A DNA stretch of 64,000 nucleotides from Nocardia inohanensis NBRC 100128. Lineage in GTDB: Bacteria > Actinomycetota > Actinomycetes > Mycobacteriales > Mycobacteriaceae. Position numbers and translations under genes: made by a program. Of this stretch, positions 44,000 through 52,767 are shown in pieces (the stretch's first letter is position 1; every line of letters starts with the position of its first letter). The notes below the pieces were generated by a model. That model saw only the letters and a list, made by a program, of their open reading frames with translations. It was not told the origin of the DNA and ran no database searches. The stretch spans positions 1 to 64,000 of the forward strand of contig NZ_BDBK01000004.1 in the NCBI RefSeq assembly GCF_001612945.1, written 5' to 3'.

Positions 44000-44464
44000 G
44001 TGTTCCATCTGGTGTTCTTCGAACCGCGCATCCCGCCCAATACCGGTAATGCCATCCGCCTGGCCGCCGGTACCGGCTGCCAGCTGCACCTGATCGAACC
44101 CCTCGGTTTCGATCTGTCGGAACCCAAACTGCGCCGCGCCGGGCTGGACTATCACGACCTGGCCGTGGTCACCGTGCACCGGAACCTGGCCGCCGCATGG
44201 GATTCCATCCGGCCGGAGCGGGTCTTCGCCTTCGCCGCGGGCGCCACCACCCGCAGCACCGACATCGACTACCGGAAGAACGATGTGCTGTTGTTCGGTC
44301 CAGAACCGACCGGCCTCCCCGAAGAAGTGCTCACCGACCCCCGCATCACCGACCGCCTCCGCATCCCCATGCTCCCCGGTCGCCGCTCCATGAACCTCTC
44401 CAACGCCGCCGCCGTCGCCGTCTACGAAGCCTGGCGGCAACTGGGTTTCCCCGGCGCGGTGTAG
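44000..44464 (+). CDS. trmL: tRNA (cytidine/uridine-34-2'-O)-methyltransferase, SpoU/TrmL type
   Basis: 154-aa SPOUT knot methyltransferase acting on the tRNA wobble base. Seen: FEPRIPPNTGNAIRLAAGTGCQLHLIEPLGFDL (motif 1), LLFGPEPTGLPEEVL (motif 2) and IPMLPGRRSMNLSNAAAVAVYEAWRQ (motif 3 and knot). GTG 44000 is preferred because family members begin at this Phe-x-Leu strand; ATG 43988 would add four residues. Confidence 0.9.
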   Translation: MFHLVFFEPRIPPNTGNAIRLAAGTGCQLHLIEPLGFDLSEPKLRRAGLDYHDLAVVTVHRNLAAAWDSIRPERVFAFAAGATTRSTDIDYRKNDVLLFGPEPTGLPEEVLTDPRITDRLRIPMLPGRRSMNLSNAAAVAVYEAWRQLGFPGAV

Positions 44465-44469
44465 CCCGC

Positions 44470-44700
44470 TCAGTCGGCGATCTCGAAGCGTTTGAAGCGG
44501 GAGGTGGCGCCGGCGGTGAGGGTGATGGTGGATTTGGGGACGGCGAAGTGGGTGGCCAGGAGTTCGATGGCGGCCTTGTTGGCCTTGCCTTCCACGGCGG
44601 GGGCGCGGACGTAGAGCTGGAGGGTGCCGTCCTCGAGGGTTTCGACCAAGGGCCCCTTCTTGCTGTTGGGTTTGATGGTGGCCCGGATGACGGTGGGCAC
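44470..44700 (-). CDS. yggU: DUF167 (YggU-like) protein
   Basis: 76 aa from GTG 44700 (AAGGGAG nine bases upstream). Contains the family core IKPNSKKGPLVE ... LQLYVRAPAVEGKANKAAIELLATHFAVPKSTITLTAGATSRFKRFEI. Small basic protein, function unknown in the family. Converges with trmL (gap of 5 bases) and lies 38 bases after dnaE2 in the same direction. Confidence 0.9.
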   Translation of the reverse strand: MPTVIRATIKPNSKKGPLVETLEDGTLQLYVRAPAVEGKANKAAIELLATHFAVPKSTITLTAGATSRFKRFEIAD

Positions 44701-44738
44701 GGGGCTCCCTTCTCGATGGACTGTCCATTGTCCCGGTT

Positions 44739-47700
44739 TCAGCGGAAGTCGCGGGAGCGGCCTTCGATGCGGAGGTCCATGCGTTGCAGATGGTCGGCGA
44801 CGATGGTGACCGCGCCCTCGGCGTTCTGGACGCGGCCGCGCACCAGCAGGGCCGGGGCGGATTGGGCGAGGCGGCGGTAGCGGGCCCAGAGGCCGACCGA
44901 GCAGACCACGTTGATCATGCCGGTTTCGTCTTCGAGGTTGAGGAAGGTGACGCCGCCCGCGGTGGCGGGGCGCTGGCGGTGGGTGACCGCGCCGCCGACC
45001 AGAACCCTTGTCCCGTCCCGGATGTCGAGCAGGTGGGCGGCGGGGACGACACCGAGCGCGTGCAGGCGGTCGCGCAGGAATTCCGTCGGATAGCTGCCGG
45101 GTGAGACGCCGGTGGCCCAGACGTCGGCGGCGGCCAGTTCCAGATCGCTCATGCCGGGCAGGGCGGGGGCATCGGTGGCGGCGCCGGTGCCCGGGAGGCG
45201 GTCGGGGCGCTCGCCCGCCGCCGCCCCGGCCGCCCACAGCGCTTGCCGGCGGGTGATGCCGAGGCTGCCGAGCGCGCCCGCGGTGGCCAGTGATTCCGCT
45301 TGCGGGACAGTCAATTCCACGCGGCCGGTGAGATCCACGAACGAGGTGTAGGGGCCGTGCAGTTCGCGGGCGTCGACAATGCGTTCGGCCAGTTCGGTGC
45401 CGATCTGGCGGACCGCGGCCAGGCCCATGCGGATCTGCATGCCGCGCGCCTCCAAGGTCGCCTCGGCCAGGCTGTGATTGATGTCCGGGCCGTGCACCAC
45501 CACCCCGTGCCGCCGGGCATCGGCGACCAGCGACTGCGGGGAGTAGAAGCCCATCGGCTGCGCGCGCAGCAGGCCCGCGCAGAACGCCGCCGGATGATGC
45601 AGCTTGAACCACGACGAATAGAACACCAGCGAGGCGAAGCTCTGCGAATGACTTTCCGGGAAGCCGAAATTCGCGAACGCGTACACCTTCTCGTAGATGC
45701 GGTCGGCGACCTCCCCGGTGATGCCGTGCAGTTCGTACATGCCCTGATAGAAGCGGGCGCGCAGGCGTTCCATCTTCTCCGTCGAACGTTTGGAGCCCAT
45801 GGCCCGGCGCAGCTGATCGGCTTCGGCGGCGGTGAAACCGGCGATATCCACGGCCATCTGCATGAGCTGCTCCTGGAACAGCGGGATGCCCAGGGTGCGT
45901 TCGAGCGAATTCTCCAGCGCCGGATGGTCGTACACGACCTCCTCCTGCTCGTTGCGGCGGCGGATATAGGGGTGCACGGAGCCGCCCTGAATGGGGCCGG
46001 GGCGGATCAGCGCCACCTCCACCACCAGGTCGTAGAAGTTGCGGGGCTTCAAACGCGGCAGGGTCGCCATCTGGGCGCGGGATTCCACCTGGAAGACGCC
46101 CACCGAGTCGGCGCGGCACAGCATGTCGTAGACGGCTTGTTCGGTGAGGTCGAGGCGATACAGTTCGACGGTCTCGCCCTTATGCTCCTGCACCAGGTCG
46201 ATCATGTAGTGCAGCGCGGAGAGCATACCGAGCCCGAGCAGGTCGAACTTCACCAAACCCGCTGCGGCACAGTCGTCTTTGTCCCATTGCAGGACGCTGC
46301 GCCCGGCCATGCGCGCCCATTCGGTCGGGCAGACATCGGCGATGGGCCGGTCGCAGATCACCATGCCGCCGGAGTGAATCCCCAAATGCCGCGGCAGCCC
46401 CTCCAATTCACCGGCGAGCGCCAGCACGTCGGCGGGGATATCGGTGTTCTCCTCTTTCGCCACCCCGCTCCAGCGGCTCACCTGTTTGCTCCAGGCATCC
46501 TGCTGTCCTGGCGAAAACCCCAGCGCGCGTGCGGCATCGCGCACCGACGAGCGGCCGCGATAGGTGATCACATTGGCCACCTGCGCCGCGTACTCGCGCC
46601 CGTATTTGGCGTAGACGTGCTGGATCGCCTCCTCGCGCCGATCCGATTCGATATCCACATCGATATCGGGCGGCCCGTCCCGCTCCGGCGACAGGAAGCG
46701 CTCGAACAGCAGTTTGTTGGCGACCGGATCCACATTGGTGATGCCGATGGCGTAGCAGACCGCGGAATTGGCCGCCGAACCCCGGCCCTGGCAGAGGATG
46801 TCATTGTCCCGGCAGAAGCTGACGATATCGTGCACCACCAGGAAGTAGCCCGGAAACTTCAGCTCGGCAATGACTTTCAGCTCGTGCTCCAGCTGCTGGT
46901 ACGCCTTCGGATTGCCGGCGCGCGGGCCGTAACGCCGGGCCGCACCGGTCATGGTCAGCTCGCGCAGCCACGAGTTCTCGTCATGCCCCTCCGGGACGTC
47001 GAAGGGCGGCAGCTGCGGTGCGATCAACCGCAGATCGAACGCGCATTCCCGGCCCAGCGCAACGGCATTGGCGACCGCCTGCGGGCAGGCCGCGAACAGC
47101 CGCGCCATCTCCGCGCCGGAGCGCAGATGCGCGCCTCCGGTCGGCGCCAGCCACCCCGCCATCTCGTCCAAGCTCTGCCGGGCGCGAATCGCCGCCAGCG
47201 CCATGGCTCTTCGCCGCTGCGGCGGGGCCGCGAAATGCGCTCCGGTGGTGGCGAGCACCGGCAACCCCACCCGATCGGCGACCGCGATCAACCGCGCGTT
47301 GCGTTCGTCGTCCTCCGGAATCCCATGGTGGGTCAGCTCCACGCTCACCCGTTCTCGCCCGAAGCGCTCCACCAACTCCAGCAGTTCGGCCTCGGCCGCC
47401 GCCTCGCTCTGCAAAAGCCCCTGCCGCACAGTTCCTTTCCGGCATCCGGTGAGAATCTGCCAATGCCCGCCCGCCGCCTCGGTCAGCCGATCCAGGTCGT
47501 AGCGCAGAATCCCCTTCTCCCCCGCCGCCATATGCGCCGCCGCCATCTCCCGCGACAGCCGCCGATACCCCTCCTGCCCGCGCGCCAGCACCAGCAGATG
47601 CGGTCCGGCCGGATCGGGCGCACCGGTGCGCGGGGCGGAATCGTTCCAGCCGGACCTGTCCGGCGGCACCAGGGCGGGCTGGGCCGCGCCGGACTGCCCA

Positions 47701-48182
47701 TCGAGGTCACGTCGCCCGCCCCACGGCTGAGTCGCGCCCGCCCCGCGCCGGCCACGCCCGCGGGGCACGAGGTGCGCGCCGGGCCGGGCAGCGGTGCCGA
47801 GGGAGAGTTCCGCGCCGAAGATGGTCGGCATGCCCCATTCCCGGGCGGCTTCGGCGAAGCGGACGACGCCGTAGAAGCCGTCGTGGTCGGTGAGGGCGAG
47901 GGCCTCCAGGCCCAGGCGGACGGCTTCCTCGACGAGCTCCTCGGGCTGGCTCGCGCCGTCGAGGAAGCTGTAGGCGGAGTGGGTGTGCAGTTCGGCGTAG
48001 GGGACGGCCGGTTCGGCGGGGCCGTGCACTTCGCCCGCCCGATACTTCTCCCGCTTGCGGGACCAGGCCGGGCTGTCGCCGCCGTCGCCGTCGATCTCGG
48101 GACGTTTCCGGGCCGGGTCGGGGCGGCCGGAGAGCACGCGCTCCAATTCCGACCAGGTCGGGGGGCCGTTGTGCCAGCCCAT
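44739..48182 (-). CDS. dnaE2: Error-prone DNA polymerase III alpha subunit
   Basis: 1147 aa from ATG 48182 (GGGAGGAGG upstream). Catalytic subunit of the mutasome: it performs translesion synthesis and causes damage-induced mutation with ImuA' and ImuB. PHP domain at the N-terminus (ELHTHSAYSFLDGASQPEELV, then LTDHDGFYG); polymerase core with CQGRGSAANSAVCYAIGIT and catalytic PDIDVDIESDRREE; C-terminal finger and OB region (INVVCSVGLWARY). A low-complexity, basic and Pro-rich insert of about 50 residues (GRGRRGAGATQPWGGRRDLD...) interrupts the PHP domain, which I do not recall in the mycobacterial enzyme. A LexA-type box lies 38 bases upstream. Confidence 0.95.
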   Translation of the reverse strand: MGWHNGPPTWSELERVLSGRPDPARKRPEIDGDGGDSPAWSRKREKYRAGEVHGPAEPAVPYAELHTHSAYSFLDGASQPEELVEEAVRLGLEALALTDHDGFYGVVRFAEAAREWGMPTIFGAELSLGTAARPGAHLVPRGRGRRGAGATQPWGGRRDLDGQSGAAQPALVPPDRSGWNDSAPRTGAPDPAGPHLLVLARGQEGYRRLSREMAAAHMAAGEKGILRYDLDRLTEAAGGHWQILTGCRKGTVRQGLLQSEAAAEAELLELVERFGRERVSVELTHHGIPEDDERNARLIAVADRVGLPVLATTGAHFAAPPQRRRAMALAAIRARQSLDEMAGWLAPTGGAHLRSGAEMARLFAACPQAVANAVALGRECAFDLRLIAPQLPPFDVPEGHDENSWLRELTMTGAARRYGPRAGNPKAYQQLEHELKVIAELKFPGYFLVVHDIVSFCRDNDILCQGRGSAANSAVCYAIGITNVDPVANKLLFERFLSPERDGPPDIDVDIESDRREEAIQHVYAKYGREYAAQVANVITYRGRSSVRDAARALGFSPGQQDAWSKQVSRWSGVAKEENTDIPADVLALAGELEGLPRHLGIHSGGMVICDRPIADVCPTEWARMAGRSVLQWDKDDCAAAGLVKFDLLGLGMLSALHYMIDLVQEHKGETVELYRLDLTEQAVYDMLCRADSVGVFQVESRAQMATLPRLKPRNFYDLVVEVALIRPGPIQGGSVHPYIRRRNEQEEVVYDHPALENSLERTLGIPLFQEQLMQMAVDIAGFTAAEADQLRRAMGSKRSTEKMERLRARFYQGMYELHGITGEVADRIYEKVYAFANFGFPESHSQSFASLVFYSSWFKLHHPAAFCAGLLRAQPMGFYSPQSLVADARRHGVVVHGPDINHSLAEATLEARGMQIRMGLAAVRQIGTELAERIVDARELHGPYTSFVDLTGRVELTVPQAESLATAGALGSLGITRRQALWAAGAAAGERPDRLPGTGAATDAPALPGMSDLELAAADVWATGVSPGSYPTEFLRDRLHALGVVPAAHLLDIRDGTRVLVGGAVTHRQRPATAGGVTFLNLEDETGMINVVCSVGLWARYRRLAQSAPALLVRGRVQNAEGAVTIVADHLQRMDLRIEGRSRDFR

Positions 48183-48207
48183 CGACGCACCTCCTCCCAC
48201 GACAGAC

Positions 48208-48247
48208 GACCGCTCGGTATCGAACATACATTCGATACCGAGCGGTC
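48208..48247. promoter_or_regulatory. LexA-type SOS box inside a perfect 40-bp palindrome, dnaE2 promoter
   Basis: Perfect 17-bp arms (48208-48224 and 48231-48247) around the 6-base centre CATACA. The middle, 48220-48235, reads TCGAACATACATTCGA, one base off the mycobacterial/actinobacterial LexA consensus TCGAAC-N4-GTTCGA. It lies 38-53 bases upstream of the dnaE2 start. Confidence 0.87.
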
Positions 48248-48292
48248 TCTACGGGGAGGTGCGCCGAACACTCGAATCCACGCTGGCCGGTT

Positions 48293-48312
48293 AACTTACT
48301 TTGGAGTAAGTT
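48293..48312. promoter_or_regulatory. AACTTACT-TTGG-AGTAAGTT operator before the SDR gene
   Basis: Perfect 8-bp arms with a 4-base spacer, 30 bases upstream of the SDR start. The geometry is that of a TetR-type operator. The protein that binds it is not obvious; the TetR at 51083 or one outside the window are options. Confidence 0.65.
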
Positions 48313-48342
48313 CTAGGCAATTCATCCTTCGAGGGAGCAGCG

Positions 48343-49317
48343 ATGACTGATACGGACAACGGCTCCGGCTACCTGGCTCGCCGGCGCGCCCGGCGCGATC
48401 TGACCGGTAAGCACGTTCTCATCACCGGAGCCTCCTCCGGCATCGGCAAGACGGCGGCGCAGGCCGTCGCCGAGAAGGGCGCGACGGTCATCCTGCTGGC
48501 CCGCCGCGGCGACGAATTGGCCACCGTGGTCGACAAGATCAAGGCCGACGGCGGCGAAGCCTACGGCTATCAATGCGATGTCACCGACGCCGAATCCGTC
48601 GACCGCGCCATCACCCTCATCCTCGACGAGCACGGTCACGTCGACATGCTGGTCAACAATGCCGGCCGCTCCATCCGCCGCGCCGTGCACCGCTCCACCG
48701 ATCGCATGCACGACTTCGAAAGGACCATGGCCGTCAACTATTTCGGCGCGGTCCGCATGACCTTGGCGCTGCTGCCGCAGATGCGGGAACGCAAAGACGG
48801 TCACATCGTGAACATTTCGAGCGCCGGCGTCCAGGTCGCCACCCCGCGCTTCGCCGCCTACCTGGCCTCGAAAGCCGCCCTCGACAAGTTCGCCGAGGTG
48901 ACCGCCGCCGAAATGCTCGCCGACAACATCACTTTCACCACCATCCACATGCCGCTGGTGCGGACGCCGATGATCGCCCCGAGCGGCGACCAGGGCGCAC
49001 CCACCCAGTCCGCGGAGTGGGCGGCGGCACTGATCGTGCGCGCCCTCACCGAACGCCCGCGCCGCATCGACGTCCCGCTCGGCACCCTGGCCGAGTACGG
49101 GAACCTGGTCGCGCCCGCCATCAAAGAGCGTGTGCTGCACCGCTATTACCGCGCCAACCCGGATTCGGCCGCCGCGAAGGGTGAAGCCGCGCCGGAGGCG
49201 ACCGACGTGGAAGTCATTGCCCCGAAACGGCGCCGCCGTCCGGTTCCGCCCGCCGTGCGCGTCACCGGTACGGCATTGCGCCGCGCCGCGCGATTGGTGC
49301 CTGGCACGCACTGGTAG
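48343..49317 (+). CDS. SDR-family oxidoreductase
   Basis: 324 aa. Rossmann motif TGASSGIGKTAAQ, NNAGRS, catalytic Ser (NISSAG), Tyr/Lys (YLASKAAL). The N-terminal flank (YLARRRARRDLTGK) and basic C-terminal tail (KRRRRPVPPAV) resemble the reductase half of fatty-acyl-CoA/ketoacyl reductases that act on long-chain lipids. Divergent from dnaE2 across the SOS palindrome. Substrate unknown. Confidence 0.85.
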   Translation: MTDTDNGSGYLARRRARRDLTGKHVLITGASSGIGKTAAQAVAEKGATVILLARRGDELATVVDKIKADGGEAYGYQCDVTDAESVDRAITLILDEHGHVDMLVNNAGRSIRRAVHRSTDRMHDFERTMAVNYFGAVRMTLALLPQMRERKDGHIVNISSAGVQVATPRFAAYLASKAALDKFAEVTAAEMLADNITFTTIHMPLVRTPMIAPSGDQGAPTQSAEWAAALIVRALTERPRRIDVPLGTLAEYGNLVAPAIKERVLHRYYRANPDSAAAKGEAAPEATDVEVIAPKRRRRPVPPAVRVTGTALRRAARLVPGTHW

Positions 49318-49337
49318 CGCCGTCCGCGTACGCGAAG

Positions 49338-49415
49338 TTGGAGTTTTGCTCCACTTTCACCTGCCTCCGGTCAGTTTCCTGACGGACGGGCGGTAGAAGT
49401 GGAGCAAAACTCCAA
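49338..49415. repeat. 19-bp perfect inverted repeat with 40-base loop (two TGGAG-N5-CTCCA sites)
   Basis: TTGGAGTTTTGCTCCACTT (49338-49356) and its exact complement (49397-49415). Each arm is itself a TGGAG-N5-CTCCA palindrome with complementary loops (TTTTG/CAAAA). Located between the SDR stop and the promoter of the FAD oxidase gene. Can act as a long terminator stem or as two regulator sites in opposite orientation. Confidence 0.75.
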
Positions 49416-49432
49416 TCGACGTGTACGTTGAA

Positions 49433-49462
49433 TTGACTGTTGGGTAAATTACCCGGTAATCA
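49433..49462 (+). promoter_or_regulatory. Promoter with GGGTAAATTACCC operator for the AgpS-like gene
   Basis: TTGACT (49433-49438), 18 bases, TAATCA (49457-49462). The spacer contains the palindrome GGGTAA-A-TTACCC (49442-49454). A repressor bound there would block RNA polymerase. The TetR gene 10 bases after the AgpS-like gene is a candidate for that repressor. Confidence 0.65.
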
Positions 49463-49483
49463 GTTCGAGGGCAGGAGGGTGCG

Positions 49484-51073
49484 GTGGCGGTTCGATCTTG
49501 GTGGGGGTGGGGCACCGATGCGGACGCGATCGCCGGGGGTGAGCGGTCGACGCTGCTGGAGCGGGTGAGAACGCTGCTGCCGCAGGCGGAACTGGTGGAT
49601 CATCGGCCGCCGGAGCTCTCCGAGCTGGGGCTGCCCGCGCCACGGGTCAGTCCGCCCGAGGCGCTGGCGCGGCTGTGCTCGGCCGAGGTCGCCGATCGGG
49701 CGGCGCATGCGCACGGAAAGGCGTTCCGGGATGTGGTGCGGAATCTGCTGGGCGAACTCGACGCCGTGCCCGATCTGGTGGCGCGGCCGGAGTCGGAGCA
49801 GGACGTGGTGGATCTGCTCGACTGGTGCGCGGCGGCTGGAATCGCCGTAATTCCCTACGGCGGTGGCAGTTCCGTAGTCGGCGGGGTGGAGCCTCGGCAG
49901 TTGCACGATACGTACCAAGGTGTGGTGACGCTCGATCTCGGGCGGCTCGACCGGGTGCTCGAGGTGGATCGCATCAGCCGGGCCGCGCGGATCCAGGCCG
50001 GGGTGCTCGGGCCCGCGCTGGAAGACCAATTGCGGCCCGCCGGACTGACTTTGCGGCACTTCCCGCAATCGTTCGAGTTCTCCTCGCTCGGCGGCTGGCT
50101 GGCGACCCGGGCCGGTGGGCATTACGCCACCGTGCTCACCCATATCGATGATCTGACCGAGTCGATGCGGGTCGTGACGCCTGCCGGGGTGAGCGAATCG
50201 CGGCGGCTGCCCGCATCCGGGGCGGGGCCGTCGCCGGATCGGATGTTCCTGGGATCGGAAGGGACGCTGGGGATCATCACCGAAGCGTGGATGCGATTGC
50301 AGGATCGGCCGCGGTGGAAGGCCGGGGCATCGGTGCTCTTCGACGATTACGCACGGGCCGTGGACGCCACCCGGGTGATCGCGCAGTCCGGGCTGCGGCC
50401 CGCCAATTGCCGGTTGCTGGATCCGGTCGAGGCGTTCATCAATGCCGGGGTCGACGCGGCGGGCGGGGTGCTGGTGCTGGGCTTCGAATCGGCGGTGGCG
50501 CCGGTGGATTCGGCGCTCGAATCGGCCCTCGAACTCTGCCGTGAATTCGGTGGCAAGGCACAGCGATCCGCGGCCGAGCGCAGTGAAGAAGCGGCCGCCG
50601 ATACCTGGCGTTCATCGTTCCTGCGCATGCCCTATCAACGCGATGCGCTGGCCGCGCACGGCATGATCGTGGAGACCTTCGAAACCGCCTGCACCTGGGA
50701 TCGATTCGCGGAGCTGCGGGAGGGGGTGCTGCAATCCGCTTACGCCGCAATGGGATCGGCGGGAGTGCAAGGCGTGGTGACCTGCCGCTTCACCCACGTC
50801 TACCCGGACGGCCCGGCGCCCTACTTCGGCATCTACGCGAGCGGGCGCTGGGGCTCCACCGTGCAGCAGTGGGACGAGATCAAGCAGGCGGTGTCGGAGG
50901 CGCTGCTCGCGCACGGCGGCACCATCACCCACCATCACGCGGTGGGGCGCGACCATCGCCCCTGGTACGACCGGCAGCGGCCGGAGGTGTTCGCGGCGGC
51001 GCTGGACGCGGTCAAGACCCGGCTCGACCCGGCCGGGATCCTCAACCCCGGCGTGCTCATCGACCGCCGATAG
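49484..51073 (+). CDS. FAD-binding oxidase, AgpS (alkyl-DHAP synthase)-like
   Basis: 529 aa from GTG 49484 (AGGAGG five bases upstream). VAO-type flavoprotein: FAD-domain motif IPYGGGSSVVGGV, the flavin contact segment QSFEFSSLGGWLATRAGGHYAT, the FLGSEGTLGIIT signature, and the C-terminal HHHAVGRDHRPWYDRQ, which aligns with the His-rich active-site motif of alkylglycerone-phosphate synthases. Mycobacterial AgpS is the nearest named relative. Could act on a glycerolipid or other 2-hydroxyacid-like substrate; the ether-lipid role is not established for bacteria of this group. Confidence 0.88.
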   Translation: MAVRSWWGWGTDADAIAGGERSTLLERVRTLLPQAELVDHRPPELSELGLPAPRVSPPEALARLCSAEVADRAAHAHGKAFRDVVRNLLGELDAVPDLVARPESEQDVVDLLDWCAAAGIAVIPYGGGSSVVGGVEPRQLHDTYQGVVTLDLGRLDRVLEVDRISRAARIQAGVLGPALEDQLRPAGLTLRHFPQSFEFSSLGGWLATRAGGHYATVLTHIDDLTESMRVVTPAGVSESRRLPASGAGPSPDRMFLGSEGTLGIITEAWMRLQDRPRWKAGASVLFDDYARAVDATRVIAQSGLRPANCRLLDPVEAFINAGVDAAGGVLVLGFESAVAPVDSALESALELCREFGGKAQRSAAERSEEAAADTWRSSFLRMPYQRDALAAHGMIVETFETACTWDRFAELREGVLQSAYAAMGSAGVQGVVTCRFTHVYPDGPAPYFGIYASGRWGSTVQQWDEIKQAVSEALLAHGGTITHHHAVGRDHRPWYDRQRPEVFAAALDAVKTRLDPAGILNPGVLIDRR

Positions 51074-51082
51074 GGTTGCCCC

Positions 51083-51712
51083 ATGCCGGCCGCCACCGCC
51101 GCGGGCGCCAAGCGCACCGCGGGCACCAAAGGAGTCGCCCGCCCCGAGCGGGAGGCACAGATCCTCGATATCGCCACCGACCTGTTCGGGCGGCACGGGT
51201 ATGCCGGGGTCTCCATCGCCACGGTGGCGGCCGCGGCCGGCATCTCCAAACCGCTCGTCCACACCTACTTCTCCAGCAAGTCCGGGCTGTTCATCGCCTG
51301 CGTGCAGCGGGTCGGCAATGAACTCGCCGCCGCCATCGAGGAAGTCATCACCGGCAGCGACGCCGACCTGAGCATGGCGACCTCCACCCTGCACGCCATC
51401 TTCACCACCCTCGAAAAGCGCCCGCACGGCTGGAATGTCGTCTTCGACCGCACCATCCCGGAGGGCAGCGAAGCGGCGGCCGCCGCGCGCGCCGTCATCG
51501 ACCACGTCCAAACCCAAGGCGCCCGCGGCGTTTCCGCCGTCCTGTCCGCCGCCGGCCTGCGCGACCCGTTGGACGCCTCCGCCCTCACCCGGGTCTGGAT
51601 CAGTTCCGTTACCGCCCTGGTGAACTGGTGGCTCGACCATCCGGATCAAACCGCCGAGCAGATGACCCGGCGCAGCGCCCGCCTCATCGCCGCGATCAGC
51701 GCACCCGCCTGA
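51083..51712 (+). CDS. TetR-family regulator
   Basis: 209 aa. HTH: ILDIATDLFGRHGYAGVSIATVAAAAGISKPLVHTYFSSKSGLF. The C-terminal half carries WISSVTALVNWWLDHPD. Follows the AgpS-like gene by 10 bases in one transcript, so probably autoregulates that operon through the palindrome at 49442. Ligand unknown. Confidence 0.88.
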   Translation: MPAATAAGAKRTAGTKGVARPEREAQILDIATDLFGRHGYAGVSIATVAAAAGISKPLVHTYFSSKSGLFIACVQRVGNELAAAIEEVITGSDADLSMATSTLHAIFTTLEKRPHGWNVVFDRTIPEGSEAAAAARAVIDHVQTQGARGVSAVLSAAGLRDPLDASALTRVWISSVTALVNWWLDHPDQTAEQMTRRSARLIAAISAPA

Positions 51713-51789
51713 CACAACCGCCACACCCGGCGGGAATCGGAGGCCGACGCCGCTCGCGCAGTGGATCGAAGAGTGCCGCCGGGGCGGAG

Positions 51790-52767
51790 TCAGCGCAGTC
51801 GGCGGACGGTATCGGCGACGATCGCGGTGGCAGGCTTCGGCGACGCCCCGCAGCTGGCCTGACGGGGTGTGTGCGCTTCGGTGCGGGCGGTGACCAGCCA
51901 GCGTCGGCCGTCACGGTGGGTGACCAGCGCGGCGCCGGCGAAGGTAGCGGGGTCGCGCTCGGTGGCGCTGCCCTCCGGCGCGGGTGTGACCAGGAGGTTC
52001 TCGACGTCCGCCGAATCAGCCACGGCGGCGGGCGAGACCGCGGCGGTGGGGTGACGGGTGAAGGTCTCGTCCGTGAGTTCTTGGCGGACAGCGATTTCCG
52101 CGACCTGTTCGACGGGGCTGTAGCAGCTGCGGCCGCGGAAGCCGGTCAGTTCGACTTCGCCGTGCCGGGCGGCTTCGACCACTCGGGCGGCCGCATCACC
52201 GTCGAGGCGGCCGTAGGTCAGGCCGGTGGGGAGGACGACCATGGCGGGGGCGAAGCGGTGGCCGCCGGTGTGCGAGCACTCCCAGACCTGGTCGGGGAAT
52301 GCATCGGCCAGGCGGGCGGCGATGGGGCGGCCGAGCAGGGCGCAGCATTGGTCACGTTTGCCGTGGGCGCAGACCAGGATCAGCGGATCCCGCACGGCCG
52401 CACCGATTCCCGGCGCGGGGCCGTTGACCAGATGCAGATCGATATCGAGGAGTTGCTTCAGGTCGGTGATGGCGATCCGTTCGCACCAGGAACCCTCGGG
52501 GCGCGAGGCGGCGAGCAATACCGTTCGGATACCGGTGAATTCGTTGCGGCCCGGGCGGCGGATGAGGGTGGGGCGCACCTGCGCGGCCTTGGTGCGGGCG
52601 GCCAGTTCGGCGGTGATCTCGGGGCCGAGCACCTCGTCGCCGATCACATCGCGGCCCCAGGCGCCGGGCTGCTCCACGCACAGCCAGCCGGTGACGCGGG
52701 TCGCGCTGCCGGGTAGCGGAATATCCTGCGCCGCAGCCGAACACGACAATCCCTCGTACGGCGTCAC
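51790..52767 (-). CDS. Sucrase/ferredoxin-like (thioredoxin-fold) protein
   Basis: 325 aa from GTG 52767. The C-rich core CAHGKRDQCCALLGRP ... WECSHTGGHRFAPAMVVLPTG is the signature of the 'sucrase/ferredoxin-like' family, a thioredoxin-like [2Fe-2S] fold with Cys and His ligands. The name reflects a yeast protein history, not a tested sucrase activity. Its start overlaps the stop of the upstream YdeI-like gene (GTGA). Confidence 0.82.
   Translation of the reverse strand: MTPYEGLSCSAAAQDIPLPGSATRVTGWLCVEQPGAWGRDVIGDEVLGPEITAELAARTKAAQVRPTLIRRPGRNEFTGIRTVLLAASRPEGSWCERIAITDLKQLLDIDLHLVNGPAPGIGAAVRDPLILVCAHGKRDQCCALLGRPIAARLADAFPDQVWECSHTGGHRFAPAMVVLPTGLTYGRLDGDAAARVVEAARHGEVELTGFRGRSCYSPVEQVAEIAVRQELTDETFTRHPTAAVSPAAVADSADVENLLVTPAPEGSATERDPATFAGAALVTHRDGRRWLVTARTEAHTPRQASCGASPKPATAIVADTVRRLR

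Noticed and set aside
45300..48350. Plus-strand frame of over 1000 codons opposite dnaE2
   Set aside because: Composition artefact; it is a shadow of the polymerase frame with no motifs.
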